In this document: in pieces, positions 15,995 through 23,032 of the stretch
Position numbering within the stretch: position 1 is the stretch's first letter
Layout: the number at the start of each line of letters is the position of its first letter
Assembly: GCF_002943465.1 (NCBI RefSeq)
Contig: NZ_PTQY01000001.1
Coordinates: 186,001-250,000, forward strand
Length of the DNA stretch: 64,000 bases
Direction of reading: 5' to 3'
Source: Rhodoferax sp. TS-BS-61-7
GTDB taxonomy: Bacteria > Pseudomonadota > Gammaproteobacteria > Burkholderiales > Burkholderiaceae_C
Program-made: the position numbers and the translations under genes
Notes under the pieces: model-generated
Told to the model about the DNA's origin: nothing
Database searches by the model: none
The model's input: the letters and a program-made list of their open reading frames with translations, nothing else

Positions 15995-17511
15995 TGGTGG
16001 ATATGCAACGTTTGAACAACAGCACGGTAGGCGCCCTGCACGCCGCCGTGGCCCGCCCGGCCTATGACCGCCAAGCGCTGAAAACCGGCATCGTCCACCT
16101 CGGGATTGGCGCTTTCATGCGCGCCCACATGGCAGCGGCCACCGAGGCTGCAATTGGCGCGGGCGACTTGCGCTGGGGCATGGTGGGTGTGTCGCTGCGC
16201 CAAGCCGATACCCGCGATGCCCTCGCGCCGCAGGATGGCCTGTACACGCTGGCGATTCGTGATGCAGATGCGCAAGGCCAGCCGCGCCAGCGCCTGCAAG
16301 TCATAGGCGCCGTACGCAGCCTGCTGGTCGCACCCGAAAATCCGCAAGCGGTGCTGAACGCCATTGCTGCCCCCGACACCCGCATCGTGAGCCTGACCGT
16401 GACCGAAAAAGGCTACTGCCACGACCCTGCCACCGGTGCGCTGCGCCTGGACCACCCGGACATCGTGCACGACCTGGCCCACCCGCTTGTCGCCCGCTCC
16501 GCCATCGGCATGCTGGTCTACGGCCTGCAGCTGCGCCACGCCCGCGGCCACAGTCCGCTCACGCTGATGTCGCTGGACAACCTGCCGGCCAATGGGCGCG
16601 TGCTGCGTGCCGCAGTACTGAGGTTTGCTGAAGAAATTGATAGCACGCTGCGCATATGGATAGAGGGCCAGTGCCGTTTTCCATGCTCCATGGTGGACCG
16701 CATCGTGCCCAAAACCACCGATGGCGATCGTGCCGCCGTGAGCGCGGCGCTGGGCAGCGTTGATGCCTGGCCCGTGCTAGGTGAGCCGTTTTTTGATTGG
16801 GCGATTGAAGACGAATTTGCTGCCGACCGCCCCGACTGGACACTGGGCGGCGCACGCTTTGTGCCGGACGCCGAGCCCTTTGAAAAACTCAAGCTGCGCA
16901 TGGTGAACGGCACCCACTCCAGCCTGGCCTACCTGGGCGCCATGGCGGGCTGGCAAACGGTGGACAAAGCGATTGGGCAGCCCGCGTTGCGCATGCACAT
17001 CGAAGCGCTGATGCGCGACGAGATTGAACCCACGCTGCCTGCACTGCCGGGCCTGGACGTGGCGGCCTACCGCCACAACCTGCTGGCCCGCTACGCCAAC
17101 CCAGCGCTGGCCCACCGCACGCATCAGATCGCCATGGACGGCTCACAAAAGCTACCGCAGCGCCTGCTGGGCACACTGCGCGACCGCCTGGCGCGAGGTC
17201 TCCCGATCACACGCATGGCCCTGGGTCTGGCCGCGTGGATGCACTACCTACGTGGCGTGGACGCGCTGGGCCAGAGTTACCGGATTGATGACCCGCACGC
17301 GGCGGCGCTCACCGCGCTGCACCAACAATCGCTGGCGCAGGGTGTGAATACGCAAACCGTGCATGCCATGTTGGCGTATGCCCCGGTGTTTGGTGACTTG
17401 GCAGGGAACGCTGCGCTCACCACCGCGCTGCTGCCATTGCTCCAATCGCTTCAAGCGCATGGGGTTTCGGCCACCTTGGAAGCGGTCAACCGCGGGGAGC
17501 TGACCGCGTGA
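15994..17511 (+). CDS. uxuB: Mannitol dehydrogenase family protein, probable fructuronate reductase (UxuB)
   Basis: This protein of about 505 residues belongs to the polyol-specific long-chain dehydrogenases. It has the Rossmann start IVHLGIGAFMRAHMAAATE, the SLTVTEKGYCHDPATGAL region, the MSLDNLPANGRVLR motif and the catalytic-site segments SMVDRIVPKTTD and KLRMVNGTHSSLAYLG. UxuB interconverts D-fructuronate and D-mannonate with NADH, which fits the adjacent mannonate dehydratase. The start is in a TGATG overlap with manD. Residues near FAEEIDSTLRIWIEGQ (bases 16627-16669) use rare ATA codons and resemble the dispersed repeat in reverse; see findings. Mannitol or altronate (UxaB) activity is an alternative. 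Confidence 0.88.
   Translation: MVDMQRLNNSTVGALHAAVARPAYDRQALKTGIVHLGIGAFMRAHMAAATEAAIGAGDLRWGMVGVSLRQADTRDALAPQDGLYTLAIRDADAQGQPRQRLQVIGAVRSLLVAPENPQAVLNAIAAPDTRIVSLTVTEKGYCHDPATGALRLDHPDIVHDLAHPLVARSAIGMLVYGLQLRHARGHSPLTLMSLDNLPANGRVLRAAVLRFAEEIDSTLRIWIEGQCRFPCSMVDRIVPKTTDGDRAAVSAALGSVDAWPVLGEPFFDWAIEDEFAADRPDWTLGGARFVPDAEPFEKLKLRMVNGTHSSLAYLGAMAGWQTVDKAIGQPALRMHIEALMRDEIEPTLPALPGLDVAAYRHNLLARYANPALAHRTHQIAMDGSQKLPQRLLGTLRDRLARGLPITRMALGLAAWMHYLRGVDALGQSYRIDDPHAAALTALHQQSLAQGVNTQTVHAMLAYAPVFGDLAGNAALTTALLPLLQSLQAHGVSATLEAVNRGELTA
16627..16669 (-). repeat. Possible coding copy of the dispersed repeat inside uxuB
   Basis: On the minus strand this stretch reads GGCCCTCTATCCATATGCGC, then AGCGTGCTATCAATTTCTTC and AGC, close to copy 1 at 3936-3986. 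It lies in frame inside uxuB. Homology to intact UxuB proteins continues through it without obvious extra length, so it may be replacement or chance. Confidence 0.4.
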
Positions 17512-18467
17512 GCGACATTCCAGACACACTCGACGTCTTGTCCATGGGCGAGACCATGGCGCTCTTGGTGGCACAAGAGCCCGGCCCGCTGGCCGAGGTG
17601 CAGAGCTTCAGCAAACGGATTGCCGGGGCCGACACCAACGTGGCCATTGGCTTGGCGCGCCTAGGCTTCAAGGTGGGCTGGGTGAGCCGCCTCGGGGCAG
17701 ATTCGTTTGGCAGCTATGTGCGCAAAACAATAGAGGCTGAGGGTGTAGACACCTCGCAGGTCGAGACCGACCCACAGCGCTCCACCGGCTTCATGCTCAA
17801 GTCACGCAGTGTGGATGGCAGTGACCCCGCCATCGAGTACTACCGCCGCGGTTCTGCCGCCAGCCAGCTCAGCGTGGCGCACCTGAAAACCGACTACGCG
17901 CTGCGCGCACGCCATGTGCACACCACCGGCATCACACCTGCCCTGTCGCCCGCCGCCCGCGAGCTGGTAGCCCACGCCATGTTGACCTTGCGTGCCGCGG
18001 GCCGCAGCGTGTCGTTTGACCCCAACCTGCGCCCCAGCCTGTGGCCCGATGTGGCCACCATGCGCAACACCCTCAACGACCTGGCCCGCCACGCGGACTG
18101 GGTGCTGCCGGGCATTGAAGAAGGCCGGCTGCTGACCGGCCAAACCACCCCGGCCGACATTGCCGCCTGGTACCTGGACCGGGGCGCCAAGGCCGTGGTC
18201 ATCAAACAAGGCGCTGAAGGCGCCTACTTCCGCACGGCCGCTGACGAGCAGGGCCTGGTGCCCGGCGTACCCGTACCGGTGGTGGTGGACACCGTGGGCG
18301 CTGGTGACGCGTTTGCCGTGGGCATCATCAGTGCACAGCTCGAAGGGCTGGGTTGGTCGCAGGCCTTGCGCCGCGCCAACTGGATTGCCTCGCGCGCGCT
18401 GCAGGTGGTCGGCGACATGGAAGGCCTGCCGACCCGCGCTGAACTCCGCGCACAGAATTTGGAATGA
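17508..18467 (+). CDS. kdgK: 2-keto-3-deoxygluconate kinase (PfkB family)
   Basis: A 319-residue sugar kinase that phosphorylates 2-keto-3-deoxygluconate, the common product of UxaA and ManD, to KDPG. PfkB signatures are present: the N-terminal GADTNVAIGLARLGFKVGWV and, near the end, DTVGAGDAFAVGIISAQLEG with the catalytic aspartate. Substrate-contact residues typical of KdgK include EYYRRGSAASQL and SFDPNLRPSLWP. The GTG start at 17508 overlaps the uxuB stop (GTGA). No KDPG aldolase gene lies in the window, so the pathway must finish with one encoded elsewhere. Confidence 0.92.
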   Translation: MSDIPDTLDVLSMGETMALLVAQEPGPLAEVQSFSKRIAGADTNVAIGLARLGFKVGWVSRLGADSFGSYVRKTIEAEGVDTSQVETDPQRSTGFMLKSRSVDGSDPAIEYYRRGSAASQLSVAHLKTDYALRARHVHTTGITPALSPAARELVAHAMLTLRAAGRSVSFDPNLRPSLWPDVATMRNTLNDLARHADWVLPGIEEGRLLTGQTTPADIAAWYLDRGAKAVVIKQGAEGAYFRTAADEQGLVPGVPVPVVVDTVGAGDAFAVGIISAQLEGLGWSQALRRANWIASRALQVVGDMEGLPTRAELRAQNLE

Positions 18468-18483
18468 ACCTAAGGAATCCGTC

Positions 18484-19491
18484 ATGCTGACCGTTGTTTG
18501 CGAAACCCCCGGCACCCTACGTGCCCACGACCGCCCCCTGCCGGAGCGTGCTGCCGACGACGTGCTGCTGCGCGTCAAGCGCGTGGGCGTGTGCGGCACC
18601 GACCTGCATATCTTCACCGGCAACCAGCCCTACCTGAGCTACCCGCGCGTGATGGGGCATGAGCTCTCCGGCGTGGTGGAAACCGCACCTGCAGGCAGTG
18701 CCCTGCAATCTGGCGACACGGTGTATGTGATGCCCTACCTCTCATGCGGCACCTGCATTGCCTGCCGCGCGGGCAAAACCAATTGCTGCACCCGCATCCA
18801 GGTACTGGGCGTGCACACCGATGGCGCATTCACCGAGTACCTGTGCGTGCCCCAGCAGTTTGTGCACAAGGCCGAGGGCGTGTCGCTGGACCAGGCCGCC
18901 ATGGTGGAGTTTCTGTCCATTGGAGCGCACGCGGTGCGCCGCAGCGGCGTGCAGGCCGGCCAGCGGGTGCTGGTGGTGGGCGCGGGCCCCATCGGCATGG
19001 CGGCCATGATTTTTGCGCAGCTGCGCGGTGCCACCGTCACCGCGCTGGATGGGCGCCAGGACCGGATGGACTTTTGCACCCAGTCCCTGGGCGTCAGCAC
19101 CGGCGTTGCACTGGGTGACACCGACGAAGCGCAACTGGCGGCACTGACCAACAACGAGTTTTATGACGTGGTGTTTGACGCCACTGGCAACCCCAAGGCG
19201 ATGGAGCGCGGCTTCAAATTCGTGGCGCATGGTGGTACGTATGTTCTGATCTCGGTGGTGGGTGCGAACATCACCTTCTCCGACCCCGAATTCCACAAAC
19301 GCGAAATGACACTGATGGGCAGCCGTAATGCCACCGCCGAAGATTTTGAAACCGTGCTGAACGCCATGCGTGCCGGGCAGATTCCACAGTCACTGAACAC
19401 CCACCGCCTGACCCTGGCCGAAGTACCCACCAAGTTTCAGGACCTGCTGGACCCCAAGGCGGGTGTGATCAAGGCGATTGTGGAGTGCTGA
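18484..19491 (+). CDS. Zinc-dependent hexonate dehydrogenase (L-gulonate/L-galactonate 5-dehydrogenase type)
   Basis: This second medium-chain dehydrogenase of the operon has 335 residues. It shows the catalytic zinc motif GVCGTDLHIFTG and GHELSG, the structural loop CGTCIACRAGKTNCC, and the cofactor motif VVGAGPIGMAAM. It resembles RspB/LgoD-type enzymes, which oxidise L-gulonate to D-fructuronate or L-galactonate to D-tagaturonate. Either product would feed the reductase and dehydratases next door. The ATG at 18484 is preceded by AAGGAAT. Exact substrate is inference. Confidence 0.87.
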   Translation: MLTVVCETPGTLRAHDRPLPERAADDVLLRVKRVGVCGTDLHIFTGNQPYLSYPRVMGHELSGVVETAPAGSALQSGDTVYVMPYLSCGTCIACRAGKTNCCTRIQVLGVHTDGAFTEYLCVPQQFVHKAEGVSLDQAAMVEFLSIGAHAVRRSGVQAGQRVLVVGAGPIGMAAMIFAQLRGATVTALDGRQDRMDFCTQSLGVSTGVALGDTDEAQLAALTNNEFYDVVFDATGNPKAMERGFKFVAHGGTYVLISVVGANITFSDPEFHKREMTLMGSRNATAEDFETVLNAMRAGQIPQSLNTHRLTLAEVPTKFQDLLDPKAGVIKAIVEC

Positions 19492-19496
19492 GCGGC

Positions 19497-20210
19497 GTGA
19501 AGCGCTCCTGGCGGCATAGCACGCTGCTGGCGTGCATCGCCATGCTGGTGGGGTGCACGGCTGCGCCCACGGGGCCTACCCCCGGTGAACCGGTAGCGCC
19601 GCCCGCAGCGGTGCAAGTTGCACCGGTATCCCCCTCCGCAACGCACTACCGGCTGGACCCTGCGGCCTCCACCCTGCACATTCTGGTCTACCGCGGCGGC
19701 CCCATGGCCCGGCTGGGTCACAACCATGTGGTGAGTTCGCAGAACCTGCGCGGCAGCGTCTGGCAAGGGGCCAGCCTGGAGAGTTCGGGCTTCGACATCA
19801 CCGTGCCGGTGAACGATCTGGTGATGGACGACAACGACACCCGCGCCGCCGAGGGCGAGGACTTCCCCCTCAACGTGAGCGAAGACGCCAAGCAAGGCAC
19901 CAAGGCCAATATGCTGCGCGACACCTTGCTGGACAGCGCGCGTTACCCGGAAATCCGCATCACCTCGGTGCGGGTGCAGGGCGACGCCAAGGCGCCCGTG
20001 ATCATCGCTGCGCTGCGTATCCGGGACCAGACTCGGCAGCTCACCGTGCCGGTAACGCTGCAGACCACCGATGGGTGCCTGCGAGTCATCGGCAAGTTCG
20101 AGATCAAACAAAGCGACTTCGGCATCACCCCGCTCAGCATTGCCATGGGGGCGCTGCTGGTGGTGGATGCCGTCACCATCAAGTTTGATTTGCTGGCGCG
20201 GACGGATTAG
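19497..20210 (+). CDS. YceI-family lipoprotein
   Basis: The product (237 residues from the GTG at 19497; a GTG at 19485 is also possible) has a lipoprotein signal with the lipobox MLVGC near residue 22 and a Pro/Ala-rich tether before a YceI-like domain. That domain starts at HYRLDPAASTLHILVYRGG and contains GHNHVV, the GFDITVPVNDLVMDD strand and NMLRDTLLDSARYPEI. YceI proteins are lipocalin-like beta barrels that bind isoprenoids or other amphiphiles in the periplasm. It overlaps the end of the dehydrogenase gene closely, but a role in sugar-acid catabolism is not evident. It ends convergently with the ferric reductase gene, sharing bases 20207-20210. Confidence 0.8.
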   Translation: MKRSWRHSTLLACIAMLVGCTAAPTGPTPGEPVAPPAAVQVAPVSPSATHYRLDPAASTLHILVYRGGPMARLGHNHVVSSQNLRGSVWQGASLESSGFDITVPVNDLVMDDNDTRAAEGEDFPLNVSEDAKQGTKANMLRDTLLDSARYPEIRITSVRVQGDAKAPVIIAALRIRDQTRQLTVPVTLQTTDGCLRVIGKFEIKQSDFGITPLSIAMGALLVVDAVTIKFDLLARTD

Positions 20211-21040
20211 AGCGACTCGTGCGCATCCGCGCTGCCGCGGCGCCAGTAACTGGAGGCGCGGATCCACTGGGGGTTAGCTTGGCACTCGGTGGTCAGGTAG
20301 GCACGCAAAGCCTTGGCTTGGGTGGACTCGCAAGCAATCCAGGAATGGAACACACCCGCTGGCATGGCGGTGCGGCGCAGTGCATCGAGCAAGGGCAACG
20401 CGCCCGCGCCACGGCGGTGCACCCACTGCACGCGCAGCGCGGCGGCGCTGGGCAACGCAATCTGGTCGTCCGGGCCCTCCACTTCAATCAGCACCTCGGC
20501 ACGCGCGCCTGCGGGCAGCTCGACCAATCGGCGGGCGATGGCAGGCAAGGCGGTGTCATCACCGACCAGCAAATGCCAGTCAAACCCTGTGGGCACGATG
20601 AGTGAGCCGCGCGGGCCACCCACGCCCAGCGTCTGGCCCACCTGCGCCTGCGCCGCCCATTCGGTGGCCGGGCCGCCGGGCTGGTGCAGCGCAAAGTCAA
20701 TCTGCAATGTGTGGGCCACCGGGTCAAAGTGGTGCGGCGTGTAATCACGCATGGTGGGGCGTGTGCCCTCGGGCCACACGGGGCCTTCGGGCCCGACGGT
20801 GGGCAAGGCCAACGCCCCCGTCACCGGGTCGGGAAAGAAGAGTTTGACGTGGTCATCAAAGCCCAGGCTCACAAAACCGTCAAGGTCATCACCCGCCAAG
20901 GTGATTCGTACCAGGTGGGGCGTGAGACGCTCGACTTGGCTGACCTGCAACTGGCGAAAGCGCAAGGGGTGGCGCACACGCTGGGCAACCAGTTCAGGCC
21001 TGGACTCGGTGGTGGAAGGGGTTTCAGGCAAGGTTGGCAT
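20207..21040 (-). CDS. Siderophore-interacting protein / NADPH ferric-chelate reductase (YqjH-like)
   Basis: This 277-residue flavoprotein belongs to the SIP family, cytoplasmic reductases that release iron from ferric siderophores. The FAD-binding barrel is seen in HLVRITLAGDDLDGF and the motif TMRDYTPHHFDP, the stretch that holds the flavin. The NADPH part includes GGPRGSLIVP, HLLVGDDTALPAIARRL and the C-terminal SYWRRGSADAHESL. It starts one base inside the stop of the PadR-family gene upstream (TGATG), so both are co-translated. In E. coli the homologues yqjH and yqjI are divergent; here they form an operon. Confidence 0.92.
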   Translation of the reverse strand: MPTLPETPSTTESRPELVAQRVRHPLRFRQLQVSQVERLTPHLVRITLAGDDLDGFVSLGFDDHVKLFFPDPVTGALALPTVGPEGPVWPEGTRPTMRDYTPHHFDPVAHTLQIDFALHQPGGPATEWAAQAQVGQTLGVGGPRGSLIVPTGFDWHLLVGDDTALPAIARRLVELPAGARAEVLIEVEGPDDQIALPSAAALRVQWVHRRGAGALPLLDALRRTAMPAGVFHSWIACESTQAKALRAYLTTECQANPQWIRASSYWRRGSADAHESL

Positions 21041-21624
21041 CAGATTTTCTCCAGCTCTTGGGCCGCGTGGTCCAGCACCGCGGCAAAGGCATTGGCCTGC
21101 TCAACCGTCAACGCTTCTCGCGAGAGGCGCATGCGCATGGCCAGCTTCAGGTTCTCGATGGCGCGCATCACCTGGGGTGGCCGCCCGCCACGGGCCCCGG
21201 CACCGTCCACGCCGCCGTTCAGGCGGGCCAGCATGGCATCCACCAGGGTGCGGTTCTCTTCCAGAAAGGCTTTACCCGCGTCAGTGATGGCGTAGCGTTT
21301 ACGTCCGCCCACATCAGCCGTTTCGCTTTGCAGGTAACCCTGCTCTTCCAGCAGGGTCAGCGTGGGGTAGACCGTGCCCGGGCTGGGGCTGTAGCTGCCG
21401 CCCAGGCGGTCTTCGATGAGTTTGATGAGTTCGTAGCCGTGGCTGGGTTTGTCGCTGATGAGCTGCAGCAGCACAAAGCGCAGACCGCCGTGGCTGAAGA
21501 TGCGGCCGCCGCCGCGGCGGCCCTGCATCTCATCGCCATGCCGCCCCCCGCGCCCGCCGCCCATGGCATCGCCGTGCTCGCCAGAGCGCATGTGGTAACC
21601 GAAGTGTTGATGATGGCTTCGCAT
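21040..21624 (-). CDS. PadR-family repressor (YqjI-like, metal-responsive)
   Basis: The 194-residue protein begins with a histidine- and glycine-rich tail (MRSHHQHFGYHMRSGEHGD and beyond), then a PadR winged helix: HGGLRFVLLQLISDKPSHGY, LGGSYSPSPGTVYPTLTLLE, QGYLQSETADVGGRKRYAIT. E. coli YqjI, known to be a nickel-responsive repressor of yqjH, has the same design with an N-terminal metal-binding extension. I chose the ATG at 21624 because GGAA precedes it and the start at 21648 lies inside the operator. The gene is followed directly by the ferric reductase, matching the regulatory pair known from E. coli. Confidence 0.9.
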   Translation of the reverse strand: MRSHHQHFGYHMRSGEHGDAMGGGRGGRHGDEMQGRRGGGRIFSHGGLRFVLLQLISDKPSHGYELIKLIEDRLGGSYSPSPGTVYPTLTLLEEQGYLQSETADVGGRKRYAITDAGKAFLEENRTLVDAMLARLNGGVDGAGARGGRPPQVMRAIENLKLAMRMRLSREALTVEQANAFAAVLDHAAQELEKI

Positions 21625-21636
21625 GTATTTTTCCTT

Positions 21637-21676
21637 ATTTAGATGCAATTATGATATATCTAAATGCAATCTAAAT
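21637..21676 (-). promoter_or_regulatory. YqjI-type operator with three ATCTAAAT boxes
   Basis: Three copies of one eight-base box lie just before the repressor gene: ATTTAGAT at 21637-21644 (inverted) and ATCTAAAT at 21658-21665 and 21669-21676. The first two form an inverted repeat, and the third is a direct repeat three bases further on. They cover the AT-rich promoter region. Binding by the neighbouring PadR repressor is inferred. Confidence 0.65.
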
Positions 21677-21820
21677 AAAGTCCAGACTGACACTTTACAT
21701 ACCGTTTACGCCAGCCTCTTGCCTCGCCCTGACAACTTTTGTGTGTCACGCGCCGCCCGATGCAGCGCGATGTCAACACTGACAAAGGCACCGTGTCGGC
21801 GCTGGGCAAACCATACCCAC

Positions 21821-23032
21821 CTACCCCGGCGGCCGACTCGTCTTGATCCCCTGCCCCGCCGCCCACGCGCCTACATCGTCGCGCCGGATGGCGGCTGCCA
21901 TCAGGCCGGGGAAGGCATCGGGTGTACAGGCAAAGCTAGGCACGCCCAAAGCAGCCAATTTGGCGGCCAACTCGCGGTCGTACGACGGCGCACCTTCGTC
22001 GCTCAGGGCCAGCAGCGTGATGAACTGCACACCGGCCTCCACCAGTTCTTGCGCGCGGCGCAGCAGGCCGGCTTCGACACCGCCCTCAAACAGGTCGGAG
22101 ATCAGCACCAGAATCGTATTGCGTGGCTCCTGGATGAGGCTTTGGCAGTAGCCGACCGCACCATTGATGTCGGTGCCGCCGCCCAGTTGCACGCCAAACA
22201 GCAGGTCCACCGGGTCGTCCAGCTTTTCGGTCATGTCCACCACCACGGTGTCAAACACGACCAGCTTGGTCGCCACCGCCGGCAGGCTGGCCATGACCGC
22301 GCCAAAGATGCTGGAGTAGACCACCGACGCGGCCATGGAGCCGCTTTGGTCTATGCACAAAATCACCTCGCGCTGGGGGCGGCGCGCCTTGCGGCCGTAG
22401 CCCACCAGCGTTTGCGGAACGATGGTGCGGAGACTGGGCTGCCAGTGTTGCAGGTTGGCACGTATGGTGCGGTTCCAGTCGATCTCGGCATGGCGCGGGC
22501 GGCGGTTGCGCTGGCTGCGGTTCAGCGCCCCGCTGACCGCGCTGCGCATGGGCTCTTGCAGGCGCTCCAGCAACTGGTCGACCACTTTGCGCACCACCTG
22601 ACGGGCAGTGTCCTTGGTGGCGTCGGGGATCACGCCTGACAGCGCCACCAGGTTGGCCACCAGGTGCACATCGGCATGGGCGGTTTCCAGCATTTCGGGT
22701 TGCAGCAGCATCTCGCGCAGGTTGAGGCGCTGCATGGCGTCGTGCTGCATGATTTGCACTACCGAGCTGGGAAAGTATTTGCGGATATCACCCAACCAGC
22801 GCGCCACGCTGGGCGACGAGTTGCCACGCCCGCCCTTGCGTTTGCCCAGGCCGTTGGCGCCTTCGGGTTCGTACAAGGCGGCCAACGCCTGGTCCATCTC
22901 GCGCAGGGTGCCACCGGCCGCGCCGCAGCTGGTATCGGCCTCGCCACCCAGCACCAGGCGCCAGCGTTGCAGGCGGTCGGTGAGCTCTATGGGCTCGGCC
23001 GGGGTGGGATCGGAATCAGTAGGTGCAGTCAT
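21821..23032 (-). CDS. VWA (CoxE-like) protein of the MoxR/SWIM cluster
   Basis: The 403-residue protein has a helical N-terminal half and a C-terminal von Willebrand A domain. The metal-ion-dependent adhesion site is complete: D228-x-S230-x-S232 in CIDQSGSM, T287 in GGGTDI and D313 in LISDLFEGG. Such VWA proteins commonly act as partners of MoxR AAA+ ATPases in metal-cofactor or complex assembly. The ATG at 23032 overlaps the stop of the DUF5682 gene (ATGA); a longer open frame upstream is only read-through of that gene in another frame. It is the last gene of a five-gene overlapping run. The client of the system is unknown. Confidence 0.9.
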   Translation of the reverse strand: MTAPTDSDPTPAEPIELTDRLQRWRLVLGGEADTSCGAAGGTLREMDQALAALYEPEGANGLGKRKGGRGNSSPSVARWLGDIRKYFPSSVVQIMQHDAMQRLNLREMLLQPEMLETAHADVHLVANLVALSGVIPDATKDTARQVVRKVVDQLLERLQEPMRSAVSGALNRSQRNRRPRHAEIDWNRTIRANLQHWQPSLRTIVPQTLVGYGRKARRPQREVILCIDQSGSMAASVVYSSIFGAVMASLPAVATKLVVFDTVVVDMTEKLDDPVDLLFGVQLGGGTDINGAVGYCQSLIQEPRNTILVLISDLFEGGVEAGLLRRAQELVEAGVQFITLLALSDEGAPSYDRELAAKLAALGVPSFACTPDAFPGLMAAAIRRDDVGAWAAGQGIKTSRPPG

